Shown here: positions 53,269 to 64,000 of the stretch, piece by piece | Position numbering within the stretch: position 1 is the first letter of the stretch | Layout: each line of letters opens with the position of its first letter | Assembly (NCBI GenBank): GCA_905221605.1 | Contig: CAJNDS010002288.1 | Location: 248,001-312,000, forward strand | Reading direction: 5' to 3' | Source: Symbiodinium natans | Lineage: Eukaryota; Sar; Dinophyceae; Suessiales; Symbiodiniaceae | DNA: 64,000 nt | The notes under the pieces: generated by a model | The model's input: only the letters and a program-made list of their open reading frames with translations | Told to the model about the DNA's origin: nothing | Databases searched by the model: none | Program-made: the position numbers and the translations under genes

Positions 53269-54119
53269 TGGTGAACCCTAAGCCCTAAGCCCTAAACGTT
53301 AAGCGCAGGGTTCAGGGGAAATAGGGTCTAAATGGGGCTGGTCCTAGACCTCTCCTTGTAGTTTCTGTGTTTGGAGGCTGGTCCTCAGACGATCCTAGAT
53401 GCAAGGGATCTGTTGCAGTCGGCATCTTAGAAGACAGCCTTTCGTCGCGGAAGCCTAGGATCCTACATTCCCTACTTCTGCCCTGAACCCTAAACCTAAA
53501 CCCCAAACCCCTAAACCTCTTCTCCACTCAGAACCAGTAAGTCGGTTTGAGGATTTGATGGAAATGTTTTGGGAATTGTGAACCCCGAAGCCAAACCCTG
53601 ACTGAACCCTAGAGGAGCTTTAGACGTCCAAGGTCCAAGTCTGCGCATGCTCGGAATCTTCCTCTTCAGCCCTGAATAAACCCTGCAAACAACCCTAAAG
53701 CCCTAAAAGACAGAGCCCCTTGAAGACCTGTAAAGCCCAATAACCCCCAACACCCCAAACCTCTGTAAAACTGTGAAAAACAGCCTAAAGCCACCCAAAA
53801 CCCTGCAAACACTCAAAAGGGCCCCCAAATCCCGAACTGTCGCCATTGTTTGGGGAAGTGTCTCTCCCCTTGAGCCTCAACCCAAAGCCCCAATCCGTAT
53901 GAAAGCCTTAAATCCCTCAACCCCTAACTCCCCATTGTCAAGGGAAGTCTCTACATCTCAGGACCCAGAGTAGGCCCTTATTCACTTTTTTTGAGGATTT
54001 AGGTTCCCCAAAAAGCCCCCTCAAACCAAAATGGACACCTTTTTCATTGCTAGGTTACTCTCGGGGCTAGCCCTAAATCCCAAACCTTAAACCCAGGTTA
54101 CTCTTGGGTCTAGACATCC

Positions 54120-54151
54120 GAGGACCGTCTTGCTGGAGCTGGGCTGTGCAG
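54120..54151 (+). CDS. METTL-type methyltransferase, motif I exon e
   Basis: About 32 nt encoding TVLLELGCA, the beginning of the SAM-binding motif (LExGCGxGN). It is completed by GNGLIPML in the next exon at about 54980. The boundaries do not fit a simple GT-AG pair, so the exact splice is uncertain. Confidence 0.5.
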
Positions 54152-54231
54152 TAGGCCTTAGGGTTTCGGGTTTAGGGTTTAAGCCGGGCAGCTTTCGGAT
54201 TAAAGTTACTGAGTTTTGGGTCTTGGTAGCC

Positions 54232-54314
54232 TTTTGCCCATTTTGGGTTCTGGGTTCCCTCAGAAAAGTACAACAAGGGGTACCCTTATTCTAAGATGGT
54301 TACTGGGCTACAAG
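54232..54314. mobile_element. F1 element in a METTL intron
   Basis: CTTGGTAGCCTTTTGCCC and GGTTACTGGGCTACAAGG are the ends, with core GTTCTGGGTTCCCTCA. It lies about 80 bp after exon e. Confidence 0.8.
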
Positions 54315-54854
54315 GGGTGCAGGGTTGTTTTTGGCGGCTTAGGGTTTTGGGTTTCAGGGTTTGGTTGGCATCGGTGTTTCGAAGCTGCGAGGACGGCTAC
54401 TCTTCCTTGAGTGCCTGGTTTTTCTTTTGAACTGAGAAGATGGGGTCATGGGGTGACTATTATGCTGAACCCTAAGCCATAAGCCCCCTAAACCCTAAAA
54501 TCCCTTATCCCCCTAAAACCCGAAACCCCAAACCCGAAACCCCAAGCTAAACCCGAAACCCTAAACCCCCAACCCTAGACCCTAAACCCTAAACCCTAAA
54601 CCCGAAGGCCTACACCCTACACCCTGAACCTTCAAATGGAGACACCTTGAGCTCGCGCATGAACCCGACCCAATGCTCCCCAGGAAACCAGGGGAGTTCT
54701 TTCCAATTTCTGCCAAAAGCAACCTTATGCCTTCCAAAATTAGGGGTGCTAGGGTTTATGGTTTAGGGGTTTAGGGAACTCTACCCAAGGATCGTGGTAG
54801 ACCCAAAAAAACCCTAAACCTTAGACGATGCAAACAACAGTAAACCCTCATTCA

Positions 54855-54966
54855 CGGTAACCCTAAACCCTAAACCCTAAACCCTAAACCCTAAACCCTA
54901 AACCCTAAACCCTAAACCCTAAACCCTAAACCCTAAACCCTAAACCCTAAACCCTAAACCCTAAAC
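54855..54966. repeat. CCCTAAA array at a METTL intron end
   Basis: About 16 perfect heptamers end about 13 bp before the exon at 54980. A TTTAGGG array starts about 30 bp after that exon. Confidence 0.95.
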
Positions 54967-54979
54967 CGCTTAGCTTTGA

Positions 54980-55021
54980 GAGGCAACGGTCTCATCCCAA
55001 TGCTGCGCGCCAACCCGGCGT
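54980..55021 (+). CDS. METTL-type methyltransferase, exon f
   Basis: Reads GNGLIPMLRANPAS, matching the family sequence just after motif I (GNxxxPLLxxNP). A roughly 42-nt exon squeezed between opposed telomere-type arrays. Confidence 0.6.
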
Positions 55022-55652
55022 CTTGTTTTGGGATTCTGGGGGTTTTGGGGTTTAGGGTTTAGGGCTTAGGGTTTAGGGTTTAGGGCGGTAGGGCGGTAGG
55101 GTGGGGGGGAATGTTAGGGGTGCGGGGCGTGAGAGGCTGAGAGTGGGGCGAGGGTTGGAAAGGAGGAGGCTCGAACAATTTCGGGGTTGAGGAAGCTTGG
55201 GGAAAGTTTCGGGCTCAGGGATATTCTTGGCAGCTCAGGGACTCGGGGGTCTGAGATTAGGGTTTTCAGGCGAGATTTGTCTTAGAATCGTGGCGGTCCT
55301 CAAGGGGAAAATTTTATGTTAGGGCTGTTAGGGACTGTATCAAGGGCCCATGAAACTACTGCTTTAGAAGTTCTGGCTCAAGCTGTACTCGGCTCGCTTT
55401 GATTTTGACTCTGGGTATTTGCAAAACAGGGAGATAGATCTCTACACCCTCAACCCTAAACCCACTACACACTTTCCCAAGCCCCAGTGGCGCGCCTAAA
55501 CACTATGTGTTTAGGGTTTAGGGTTTAGTTAGGGTCTAGGGTGTAGGGTTTAGGGTAAGCCCTAAACGCCCAAAGCCCAGCGCCGTGCAAATGCCTTCAA
55601 ACTGCCAACCCTGATCCCTCAGCCCGAAACCCTAAACAAGCCCTTCCGAGTA

Positions 55653-55740
55653 GAGCCCAGGATCTCTTTGGGATCGGTTGCGACCTTTCCGCCGAGGCAG
55701 TGGCATTGCTCCAGGGGAAGGACCTGCGATTTTGGGGGCT
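55653..55740 (+). CDS. METTL-type methyltransferase, exon g
   Basis: After GAGCCCAG reads DLFGIGCDLSAEAVALLQGK, then DLRFWG. CDLSxEAV is the family's motif II (CDFSPRAV in METTL2/6). The 3' limit is not certain. Confidence 0.65.
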
Positions 55741-55762
55741 CTCTTTCTGACTTTCATCCGGA

Positions 55763-56030
55763 ATGATACATGATATGTGGTCCCAATTGCATGCATGCAT
55801 GCCTGCACAGGTAGACAAGAACCGACATGAACAGGTGACGCTAAGCATGCATTTATGCTACCGTCGCAGACTACCAGAAACGGGCTTGTCCGCGCGCCAG
55901 TACTCTTCGACACTTGCTTCTTTGGCAGGGCTGGTAGATGATCTCCGTCATGTTCTATATGAGCTACAGCCAGAACTCTTCTTGGAGTTGGAGTCGGCCT
56001 CGAGAAAACATACCTGCAACGAATCTAGGG
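55763..56030 (+). CDS. Candidate exon of unknown function
   Basis: The frame reads LPETGLSARQYSSTLASLAG and then VDDLRHVLYELQPELFLELE. It is helical, leucine-rich and coding-like. It might be an exon in the same gene as the METTL segments or unrelated. No domain is recognised. Confidence 0.35.
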
Positions 56031-56652
56031 ATACTACAACACATAAACATAAAGGCAATAACACTAATGTGAGTGGTAACTTCCTTTATAATATCTCATA
56101 TTGCTCCCGCCCCACTCAACATGAGTTGGGACCCGTGCACATTTCCTGCAGGGCAAGATCTCGGTACAGCTGTCTGCCTGCGCACACCCTAGTTTGCTTA
56201 GTAAAGCAGCACCTCGGTACAGTTGTCCGCCTGAGCCTTCCTTGGCCCCGCTTCGCAAGACGATCTTTCTGGTTTAGGGTTTAGGGTTTAGGGTTCAGGG
56301 TTTAGGGTTTAGGGTTTAGGGTTTAGGGTTTAGGGTTTAGGGTTTAGGGTATTTCGGTACGAGCCACCTGAGCCTCCCTGGCCAGTAATGAATCTTGCAC
56401 TGCCTGGTCGCGCAGACGTGCCTTGCCGAACTATGGGTCTTGGAATTCATGCTGTACTACTGGCACCCAAACCCTAAGCCCTAAACCCTAAACCCTACGC
56501 CCTGAACCCTAAACCCAGTCTACTCTTAGTCTCCATGGTGGCACCGGGGGATCGATGCAACTTGTGCATGAGTACTGCGCATGAGTACTGCGTAGTACCT
56601 GTTGCCAAACATAGCTGCATCGAGATTCGTGGCTTAGTGTTGAGGGTTTAGG

Positions 56653-56770
56653 GTGTTTGAATGTGGGACCTGCAGCGTTCACTTTGAGTCTAGGGACAGT
56701 GCTAAAGCACCCGAGGAGGAATATCGCTGTGGGCGATGCCTTGCCTTTCCCAGCGCCTGCACCTTAGATG
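56653..56770 (+). CDS. Candidate exon with two CxxC pairs
   Basis: Reads FECGTCSVHFESRD...YRCGRCLAFPSAC. CGTC and CGRC are about 22 residues apart, as in a small zinc ribbon. The coding nature is uncertain and the 5' side runs into TTTAGGG units. No family is assigned. Confidence 0.3.
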
Positions 56771-57023
56771 GAAAGTCTCTGATCTTTGCCCTTCCAAGCT
56801 GTCGAAAACAACCCCGAACCCCAAAATCCAAACCCTCAAGCCTCGAACCCCAAGACATTCAAACCCTGAACCAACTTTTGGGGGACGGCCCTCGCTCGCT
56901 GGGAGCGAACCAGCTTTGGCTTTGGAGGTGGATAGGGGGAGGGCGTTGAATTCCACAGACTCCCCGAACCCCTTGGTGAAGGAGGCATGAGTTCGAATTC
57001 GATCGTGAAGTTATTGTGGTTTA

Positions 57024-57117
57024 CTTGGTGGCCCAGTGGTATCGTAAACCTTGTGTTTGGTTCTAGGTTCCCGTATGAAGTACCCGTGGGTGCCCTTAGT
57101 CTAATATGGCTACCAAG
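57024..57117. mobile_element. F1 element
   Basis: CTTGGTGGCCCAGTGGTATC and TCTAATATGGCTACCAAG are the ends. Open segments on both sides (EFEFDREVIVVYL before, DIVQQVSG after) would join in frame if it is excised, so it may be another introner. Confidence 0.75.
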
Positions 57118-58440
57118 GACATTGTACAACAAGTATCAGGGGGATGAGATTGGGAGTCTGTCCAGCTTGCCAGGGCTTACCCTATTGCGGCTAGGGTTCA
57201 GAGGCTGCATGGTATTTGCTGGGGGGTTGGGTTTTAGGTTGTTGCGTATTTGTAGGGTTTCAGGTTTGGTGTTTAGCTAGGGTTTGGGATGGTTTGGGGT
57301 TTAGCTAGGGTTTCCTAATTAGCAAGGGTTTGGGGCTTAGGGTTTCGCCCGAATCCCTTTATCACCCCATGGACATTTATTTCTTGCACCACCCAACTTA
57401 CCGGTGTATGAAGGCATTCCAAGCCCACCTGAATCGGCCACCGCTCCGACGACAGGACATCACGAAAGGTTCCGGGCAGCAGCCAACTGACTGCCACCAA
57501 AGTTTGGAGGCGACTTGTGCTGTGACTGAACTTAGTATTGCCGTAGCTCTAACTACTATCTGCTGAAGAACCTCCCCCCAGAAAAATTCCCTATATTACC
57601 CTTATAAGGAAGAATCTGTTGATTTCTTTGGGGGTTCTTGCGCAATTCGTAGATAAGGGGTGCTAACCTTTACGGGGGTGCTTTTGGCTCTATACCTACA
57701 ACCACCACTGAGACTGCAAGTAGGGCTCAAGTCGTTTAAGCGGCGCGAAGCTTCTGCGGTTGAGGGTCTAGGGTTTAGGGTTTGGGGTTTAGGGTTCATG
57801 GTTTAGAAGGTCATATGCTTGCTAGTTCCTGGTAGGCAAATGAGTGGTGAACTACGTACCCTATCTCCTCGTAATAAATCCACTGAGGGGTTCTACATCT
57901 TACCAGGTTCCCTCATTCCCCTCTTGTGAAACTCGGAACCCTAGAAGCCCAAAGCCTGGAGGTCCTGGCGGAGAGTCTACATGCACAAACCATCTCTGAG
58001 ACTCACCTAGACCACCCTACTTACTTGGAATATCGAGAAACTGGTCACAAGAGGAGAATCTTGGTGAGGGCGCCGGCTCCTGTTTGCCAAATTATTCGGG
58101 AGCAGGGCTCTTGGTGGGGCAGAAGGGAGTTTTTTTGAGGGCGGAAAGGCGGGTTGGGGTTTAGGGTGTAGGATGTAGGGTTTAGGGTTTAGGCTTTAGG
58201 ATTTAGAGCTTGGTGTTTAGGGTTTAGGGCTTAGGGTGGGTTCTGGTGATGTCGTTCGACGACGAGTTTTAAACTCGCAGCTTCCTAGATTCCTTGCTCG
58301 GGGCTCCGTGTATCCTAGGCAGGAAAAGGGGGGGCCCCATAAAAGGGAACCCTTCTTAACCCTCTTCTGGCTCTCTTAAACAGGGACCTTATTCAGAGAG
58401 TCTACATCCCCAAGGGTCGCCCTAATCCCATTCCCTCCTG
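57118..58440. other. Stretch with dispersed elements and weak open frames
   Basis: Contains an inverted-repeat element (57.57-57.65 kb), an F7-like relic (57.84-57.93 kb) and TTTAGGG units. Open pieces at 57330-57566 and 57926-58138 have unremarkable composition and no family, so I do not call genes. Confidence 0.45.
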
Positions 58441-58441
58441 C

Positions 58442-58510
58442 AGAGGAGGCCGTTCCGGGCGATTCGGTGGATTTTGCCACGCTCCTCTTCGTGCTGAGCA
58501 CTCCACGCAT
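58442..58510 (+). CDS. METTL-type methyltransferase, exon h
   Basis: After CCTCCTGCAG reads EEAVPGDSVDFATLLFVLST. VDxxTxxFVLS is the family's conserved motif following motif III. Downstream exons with the GG(x)LLFRDYG motif were not found in the window. Confidence 0.65.
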
Positions 58511-58534
58511 GAGTTTGGGGCTTCGGGGTGTATA

Positions 58535-58626
58535 CTTCAGGTTCATGGGTACCTGTAATGAGGGAACTATAGGGTTATAACCTTAATAACTTTAGCCCTA
58601 CTTATAAGTACCCGTGAAACTTCAAG
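58535..58626. mobile_element. F2 element
   Basis: CTTCAGGTTCATGGGTACCT and AAGTACCCGTGAAACTTCAAG are the ends. It follows METTL exon h by about 25 bp. Confidence 0.85.
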
Positions 58627-61600
58627 GAGGGTCTCTGGATTTCGGGGGCTGCTTGACATGGGGGGGTGTTCTCGCATGCGGGACCCCTTCTTGGCGGTGC
58701 CTTTGCACTGAAAGTCAGTTTTTGTCGCACAGCCGGTATGTGAAGAAAGCTTGGGTCGGCATTTCGGGTGGAGGGTTTAGGACACATTCCACCATAATTG
58801 TCTCAAGCCTGAGAGTGTTGCTGGGCTGCTCTTGTGCAGTCGTGGTAAGACCTTTGCCCTATAAACCCTAAACCCCGCTACGAAGAGCTAAAGCCCAACT
58901 GCGGCACGCTCGTGGCTCAGCCTCAGCGTAGGCTGAGTCATTTCAGGGTTTATCCAGCCTATAGGGCTTCTTCTCTTCTCATAGGCGATATGTTGTGTTA
59001 TAAGTAATATAGAGGTCGGAATAATTGCCAATAGTATTCTGGTCCAGCAATGAGTATACTATAACAGCCACCCAACTCGCCATTCTCAAGCTTTTGCGAT
59101 GATGCCTTGAAAAGGCCTCGGAATAGTCCTCAGTCCAAGAGCCCTGAAGCTATTTAGGGTTCAGGGTTTAGGGTTTCGGGTATAGGGTTCAGGTTTGGGG
59201 TTTAGGGTTTAGGGATACGTACAGTTTGGCTTCGATAGGCCTTGCCAGCCATGGCCGACGCGGCTAAAGTCAGGTATCTCGCTGAGGTCCCGGGGTGTGG
59301 GGGGGGCCAAAATCAGAAGCTTTTGCATAGGGTTTAGGGTTTAGGGTTTAGGGATGTATTTCGAGGTCATTGTCATATCTAGATGGATGGACGGATAGAT
59401 TCAGACGTGGATATGCATACATATGGTCACTTCTCTAGAATTACTGCTCCCTTTTGGATACCCTAAATATTCGGGGCCGGCTTCTTATTTAAGAGCCTCC
59501 GGCTCAAGCCGCCGAAGGAGGGAAAAAGGGAGGTTTCACCTCCGAAAACCCATCCAACGCGCCGCCAAGGTCGGCAGATAATGACCCCCAAACCCTAAGC
59601 CCCTAAACCTCCGAAACCTAAATCCTAAACCCAAAGTGGGCGATATCTGTTGGAAGACATGGTCACATGGAGGTGAAGGGGGAGGTTGCCACCCCTTAGT
59701 GGCAACCTCTGCCCTGCAGATTAGGAAGTTCGGGTCTTCGGCGTTTAGGGGTTTAGGGTTTAGGGTGAAGATTCGGCATTCGCCGGTCATGATGATGTGG
59801 GTCACAGCAAAGTACACATGGGCTTGTTGTAAAGCCTTTAGGTCTTGCAGTTAGGGTTTAGGGTTTAGGATTTCATGGCCTTTAAGGGGATGGGCTGTTG
59901 GGTGAGGTGTCCCTGAAAGACGAACCCTTGCTAAACGGGAGCTAGCCTTAGGGGTTTTTTTTGGTGTGCAGGAGCAAGTTGAGTTTAGGGTTTCGGGATT
60001 TAGTGGTTAGGGCTTAGGGTCTGTACATGATCTCAATGATCTCTGCTGCCAACCCTCCCCTTGTTCAGCTAGCGGCCTCACAGCGCAAACCCTCTGACTT
60101 TCTACTAGGGGGATTTGTATGGTCCTGGGTTCGATCGTTCAACGCCGCAGTTCAGGGTATGGGTTTCCCTAACTTCGGGGCTTTCCGAAGATAGGGGTAC
60201 CGTTTTCGGGCCTCGTATAATCAACATTAAAGTATTTGTGGCGTGTCATTATTAGGGGGACCCTACTTTTGGAAAATACCCAGTACCACACATAGAGCCG
60301 GGCACCCCAACAAAGGAAGTAGTTACAGTACAGGGTCGGGGTATGCGCCCGCACCCTTTTGATCCCACAAGCACTATTCCTAACCCTAAACCCTCAACCC
60401 ACAGCCCTCAACCCTAAACCCCAAACCCTAAACCCTAAACCCTAAACCCTGAACCCTATATATCGGTCTAGACAGGCCTGCAATGTGGATGTCAATGCCT
60501 CCGCGGCAGCCTTGCGCCAGAGCGGAGGCAATATGGGGGTTTACGAAAATAGGGGACCCCCAATATAGCTGTTTAGTGTTTCGGGTTTAGGGTTTAAGGT
60601 TTAGGGTTGAGGGCTCCTTTATAATAGGGACCCCCATAAGGTACCCCCAATTTCGGAAACCACCATAAACAGAGTCAGGATCGCGTACATTCCTGTCATA
60701 GAAGGCTCTATGAACTCCCATGTTCGCCTCCAACCCTAAACCCTAAACCCTAAACCCTAAACCCTAAACCCTAAACCCTAAACCCTAAACCGGGAATGTG
60801 CTGAAGAGGGCTGAAGCACGACTACTCAGGGGGATGCAAGGAGGGACCCTTGCAAGGCGCCTTCGGGGTAATGTAGGGGCTTCTTAGGTTTTCGGGACTA
60901 TGTAAGGTATATATAGATATAATAAGTATAAATATAGATGTAAACATAAATATACATATAAATATAAATATATACACATAAATATGAATATAAAAGCAAA
61001 CATAATATAAATACATATATATATATATGGGTTATACAGGGGAATAGGATTAAGGGGCCCTTCTAGGGGTCCTTCCTTGTATATCCCTTAAGCTTAGCCT
61101 GTTCAGCTGACAAGCCCTAGAAGGCTCTAGAAGCCTAAACCCTGTAAGTGCCATCCAACCCTTTGAGTCCGAAACCCTTTTGACCCTCTAAACCCTAAAC
61201 CTAAACCCAAAATCAACCCTACAAACCCTACATAATCCCTACACATACCCTACATAAACCCTACATAAACCCCCTGAAAAGCCCTACACATCCCAGGCAA
61301 CCCCTTCATCAGCCCTGCAAACTTTAAGCCCGAAGCCCCAAACCCTGTGCTTAAGAGCTCCCAGCTCTGTTTCCTCAATGCTGTGATGCAGGGTTTAGGG
61401 TTTTGGGTTTTGGGTTTTCGGGTTTTCGGGTCGAGTGTTTCGGGTTTAGTGGTTTTTGGCACCTATGATGGAAGGAATAGAGACCTAGAAACGCTCCAGA
61501 ACCTTAAACGCTGCTTGCCAAACCCCACTAAGCCCTCCCCAAACCGACACTCACCACAAAACTACTCATGTACCAACGCCCAAACCCTAGCAAGACATCC

Positions 61601-61678
61601 ATGAACCCTAAACCCTAAACCCTAAACCCTAAACCCTAAACCCTAAACCCCCTATCACCCTAAATGCTCCTCCCGAAG
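58627..61678. other. Gene-poor stretch
   Basis: Holds TTTAGGG/CCCTAAA arrays, an F12 element (59419-59510), an F5 element carrying an AT-rich insert (60.84-61.08 kb) and a CCCTAAA array (60732-60790). A short open piece at 60479-60530 (VDVNASAAALRQSGG) might be an exon. No METTL C-terminal motif was seen. Confidence 0.5.
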
Positions 61679-63580
61679 GTGACATGGACGTTGCCGCCGC
61701 GGTGCTGTTGAGCGCCGCCGAAGCGCAGGACAGCCATTCCTGTAGGATCCCTTAAGGGAGACTTGCCATCATAAGTAGGGTCTGGGGTTTAGGGTTTTGG
61801 GTTTTGGGTTTGGGTTTAGGGCTCAGGGTTTTTGAAATTTCGGGGTTAGGGTATGATTGTTTGACTCTTTTTTGAGGGGTTGCGTGGGCTAATCTTAGCC
61901 TAGTAGAGCTTAGCGGGCATTGGTCGGGGTTTCAGGGCCGCACGCTTTCAAGGTTTCCAATTCCGCGTTTAATGGTTTAAGAAGGGTGTAGTAGGGCTCA
62001 GGGGGTTTCTAAGGGATACTTGGGAATAGAAGTTATTTTTGGGTACTACAATTGCTAAGAAACCGCCAAAGCCAACATTTTTGCCAGGGTTCCAAGTTCA
62101 GTACAGGTTTAGGGTTTGAAGAATTGACCCTAGACCCCAAACCCTAAACTCCCAAACTCTACACCCTAAACTCCCAAACCCTAAACCCTAAACCCGATTC
62201 TCAAATCCTCTCGACAGGCTACCACTGCAGCACCACCACGGGAATCGACGCCCCTAGGGATGCTTTTGGACATGGGCCTCTCGGCACTCTCCACAGGGTT
62301 TAGGGTTTAGGGTTTAGGGTTTCGGGTTTAGGGTTTAGGGTTCAGGGTTTAGGGTTTAGGGTTTAGGGTTTAGGGTTTAGGGTTTAGGGGGTTTGCTTGA
62401 AAAAGGTTCATGGTTACAAGTAAGGTTAGAAGTAGGGTATGGGCCACTCTACCCTTCCTTCGGGTTCTTTCACCCTGTGGGGGATATGCAAGACCCCGCT
62501 CGAAGCAAAAGGGCTCCCGTTCAGAGAGTGGGAGGAGGGAGGGGGATGGAAAAGGGTGACCAGCGATTTTGCTATAATGACAAGAATGATAGCAACAGTA
62601 ATGATAAGAATGCGATTGTTGATGATAAACAATCATGTGAGTAACAAGTACCAGGGTAAACAATAAGAAGACGAAGACGAAGAAGACTAAGAAGAATAAG
62701 AAGAATAAGAATAATAATGACATCGTGACCCTCGCCAGGCTCGAAGTTGCCTTCGCTTTCGAGGCCTCGCAACTTCTAGGTGAGGATGTGCTCCACTGTG
62801 GTTCGCCATCCTGACGACAATCGGAGCCTCGTGTCTTTTTCGTGCTTCGCACGTGCTGACACTATTTGGGCCTGCATATATGAGGATGATGACAGAAAGT
62901 CAAAGTGAGAGACAGCGACAGAGAGAGAGAGAGAGAGAGAGAGTGGAGGGGATGAAGAAATACGAAACAAAGACAGACAGACAGACAGAGAGTGAAAGAA
63001 AGGGAAGGACATAAAGAAAAGATTGACAGAGAAAGATATAAATATAGAAGCACACACAGAGAGAGGGAGCTCAACACAATCATGCTCGTCCCAAAACCCT
63101 AAACCTTAGTAGCTCATCCCAGTGCACACCAGTGGGTCGTTCTTAGGAATGAGATGTAGAAGCCCCCTAAGTCCCCACAACCCGAGTCACCTGCTTACCC
63201 AATTCCTCTAACCCTTGCAGCCTACCCACTGGAGGTCTAGGGTCCAGGGTGGAGGGTTTAGTTGCATATGCCCCCACCCCCCTTAAACCTCAAACCCTAA
63301 ACCCTAAACCCCTGACCCCCTAAACCCCAAACCCTAAACCACTAAACCCTGAAACCCCAAACCCTAAACCCTAACCCTAAACCCCCAAACCCCTAAACCC
63401 TAAACCCCAAACCTAAACTCCTAAACCCTAAACCCTAAACCCCTAAACCCCTAAACCCCAAACCCTAAACCCTAAGCCCTAAACCCTAAACCCCTGTTTG
63501 CGGAAACACCCCTCATGAGGCTACGATGCCGGTGCTGCCGCCGCCGCGCTGCGCCGGACAGATGGCGATCTGGAGGCCTG
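61679..63580 (+). CDS. Ankyrin-like exons (ANK-3), partial
   Basis: Three short segments: 61679 to about 61740 (GDMDVAAAVLLSAAEAQDS), 62218 to about 62299 (RESTPLGMLLDMGLS) and 63520 to about 63580 (AAAAALRRTDGDLEA). Each follows an AG, each is preceded by CCCTAAA units, and the last two are followed by TTTAGGG units, as in ANK-2. They resemble ankyrin helix pairs but are too divergent to join with confidence. They may continue past the window. Confidence 0.4.
62297..62392. repeat. TTTAGGG array
   Basis: About 13 units begin at the 3' edge of the ankyrin-like exon ending near 62299. Confidence 0.95.
62402..62445. mobile_element. F2 left half
   Basis: AAGGTTCATGGTTACAAGTA resembles the F2 left arm; no right arm follows. 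Confidence 0.5.
62917..62990. repeat. GA and GACA microsatellites
   Basis: A GA run (62917-62943) and a GACA run (62971-62988) in a purine-rich segment. Minus-strand open frames here are S/L/H low complexity. Confidence 0.95.
63283..63497. repeat. CCCTAAA/CCCCTAAA mixed array
   Basis: About 28 units of mixed 7-8 bp length, ending about 20 bp before the ankyrin-like exon at 63520. Confidence 0.95.
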
Positions 63581-63974
63581 CAGTTTGAGTTAGTGTTTAG
63601 GGAGTGGGGTTTAGGGTTTAGGGTTTAGGGATTAGGGTTTGGGGTTTAGGGTTTAGGGCTTAGGGTTGCTGGGAAAGTCAGGGTTTGGGGTTTGGTGTGG
63701 GGCTGTGTGTCATCTCGGCTTAGGGTTTCAAGGCTCGGGACTTGAGTTCGGGATTAGGGATTGGGGTTTAGGGTGTCCCTGGACACTACTCCCTAAACCC
63801 TATTCCTTGTTGGGCTTAGGCTTAGGGTGTAGAGCCCGGAAGCCAGAATTCTGGGCTGTTGGACTGTTGCCTTCAGTCGGGGTTTGGTTCTGAGTCTGTA
63901 TTGCCGGGAGGTGTACAGAATGTCGAAATCTGACCCATTACCCAACATCCCAAACCTCGTCTTCCAAGCTGCCT

Positions 63975-64000
63975 ACTTGGAGGGTCAGGGTACTTGGAAC
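63975..64000. mobile_element. F2 element cut by the window edge
   Basis: CTTGGAGGGTCAGGGTACTT matches the F2 left arm and runs off the end. Confidence 0.6.

Noticed and set aside
62776-63083. Minus-strand S/L-rich frames
   Set aside because: They translate GA/GACA microsatellites and have no domain.

Overview
The window looks like nuclear DNA of a dinoflagellate; the genus cannot be resolved by eye. Four things point there. Intron-rich genes use GC and GA as well as GT 5' splice sites. The protein families are ones dinoflagellates expand: ankyrin proteins with a ubiquitin-like N-terminus, PPR proteins with the 'ISACEK..QW..A' signature, and BTB proteins. Every confident gene lies on the + strand, as in unidirectional gene arrays. 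Short introns are made of MITE-like inverted-repeat elements (introners). The plant-type heptamer CCCTAAA/TTTAGGG is scattered through the whole window in both orientations, so it is interstitial and does not mark a chromosome end.

Layout. 1-7.5 kb: telomere-type arrays with short possible exons. 7.5-10.15 kb: a multi-exon FkbM-type methyltransferase with an apparent frameshift. 12.8-13.7 kb: a repeat-poor, possibly coding segment. 16.46-17.80 kb: two exons of a METTL2/6/8-type methyltransferase. 24.0-27.2 kb: an ankyrin gene of very short exons. 27.86-31.0 kb: a ubiquitin-like/ankyrin gene. 32.8-35.24 kb: a PPR gene whose introns are introners. 35.9-45.84 kb: a second fragmented ankyrin gene. 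48.9-50.74 kb: a MATH-like/BTB gene. 51.6-58.5 kb: further METTL exons that continue the reading frame of the pair at 17 kb. 61.7-63.6 kb: more ankyrin-like exons.

The most striking structure is at intron level. In the long-intron genes, introns tend to start with TTTAGGG-type arrays and end with CCCTAAA-type arrays. Each intron transcript could therefore fold back on itself and bring tiny exons (down to 24-27 nt) together. In the compact genes, introns are instead single copies of inverted-repeat elements (at least seven families), whose termini carry or adjoin the splice sites. Several element copies have a telomere-type array in their loop or in place of a missing half, which links the two systems.

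No shared pathway is evident among the genes. Exon limits were chosen by eye from frame continuity, domain register and AG acceptors; most are accurate to a few bases, and none has transcript support.
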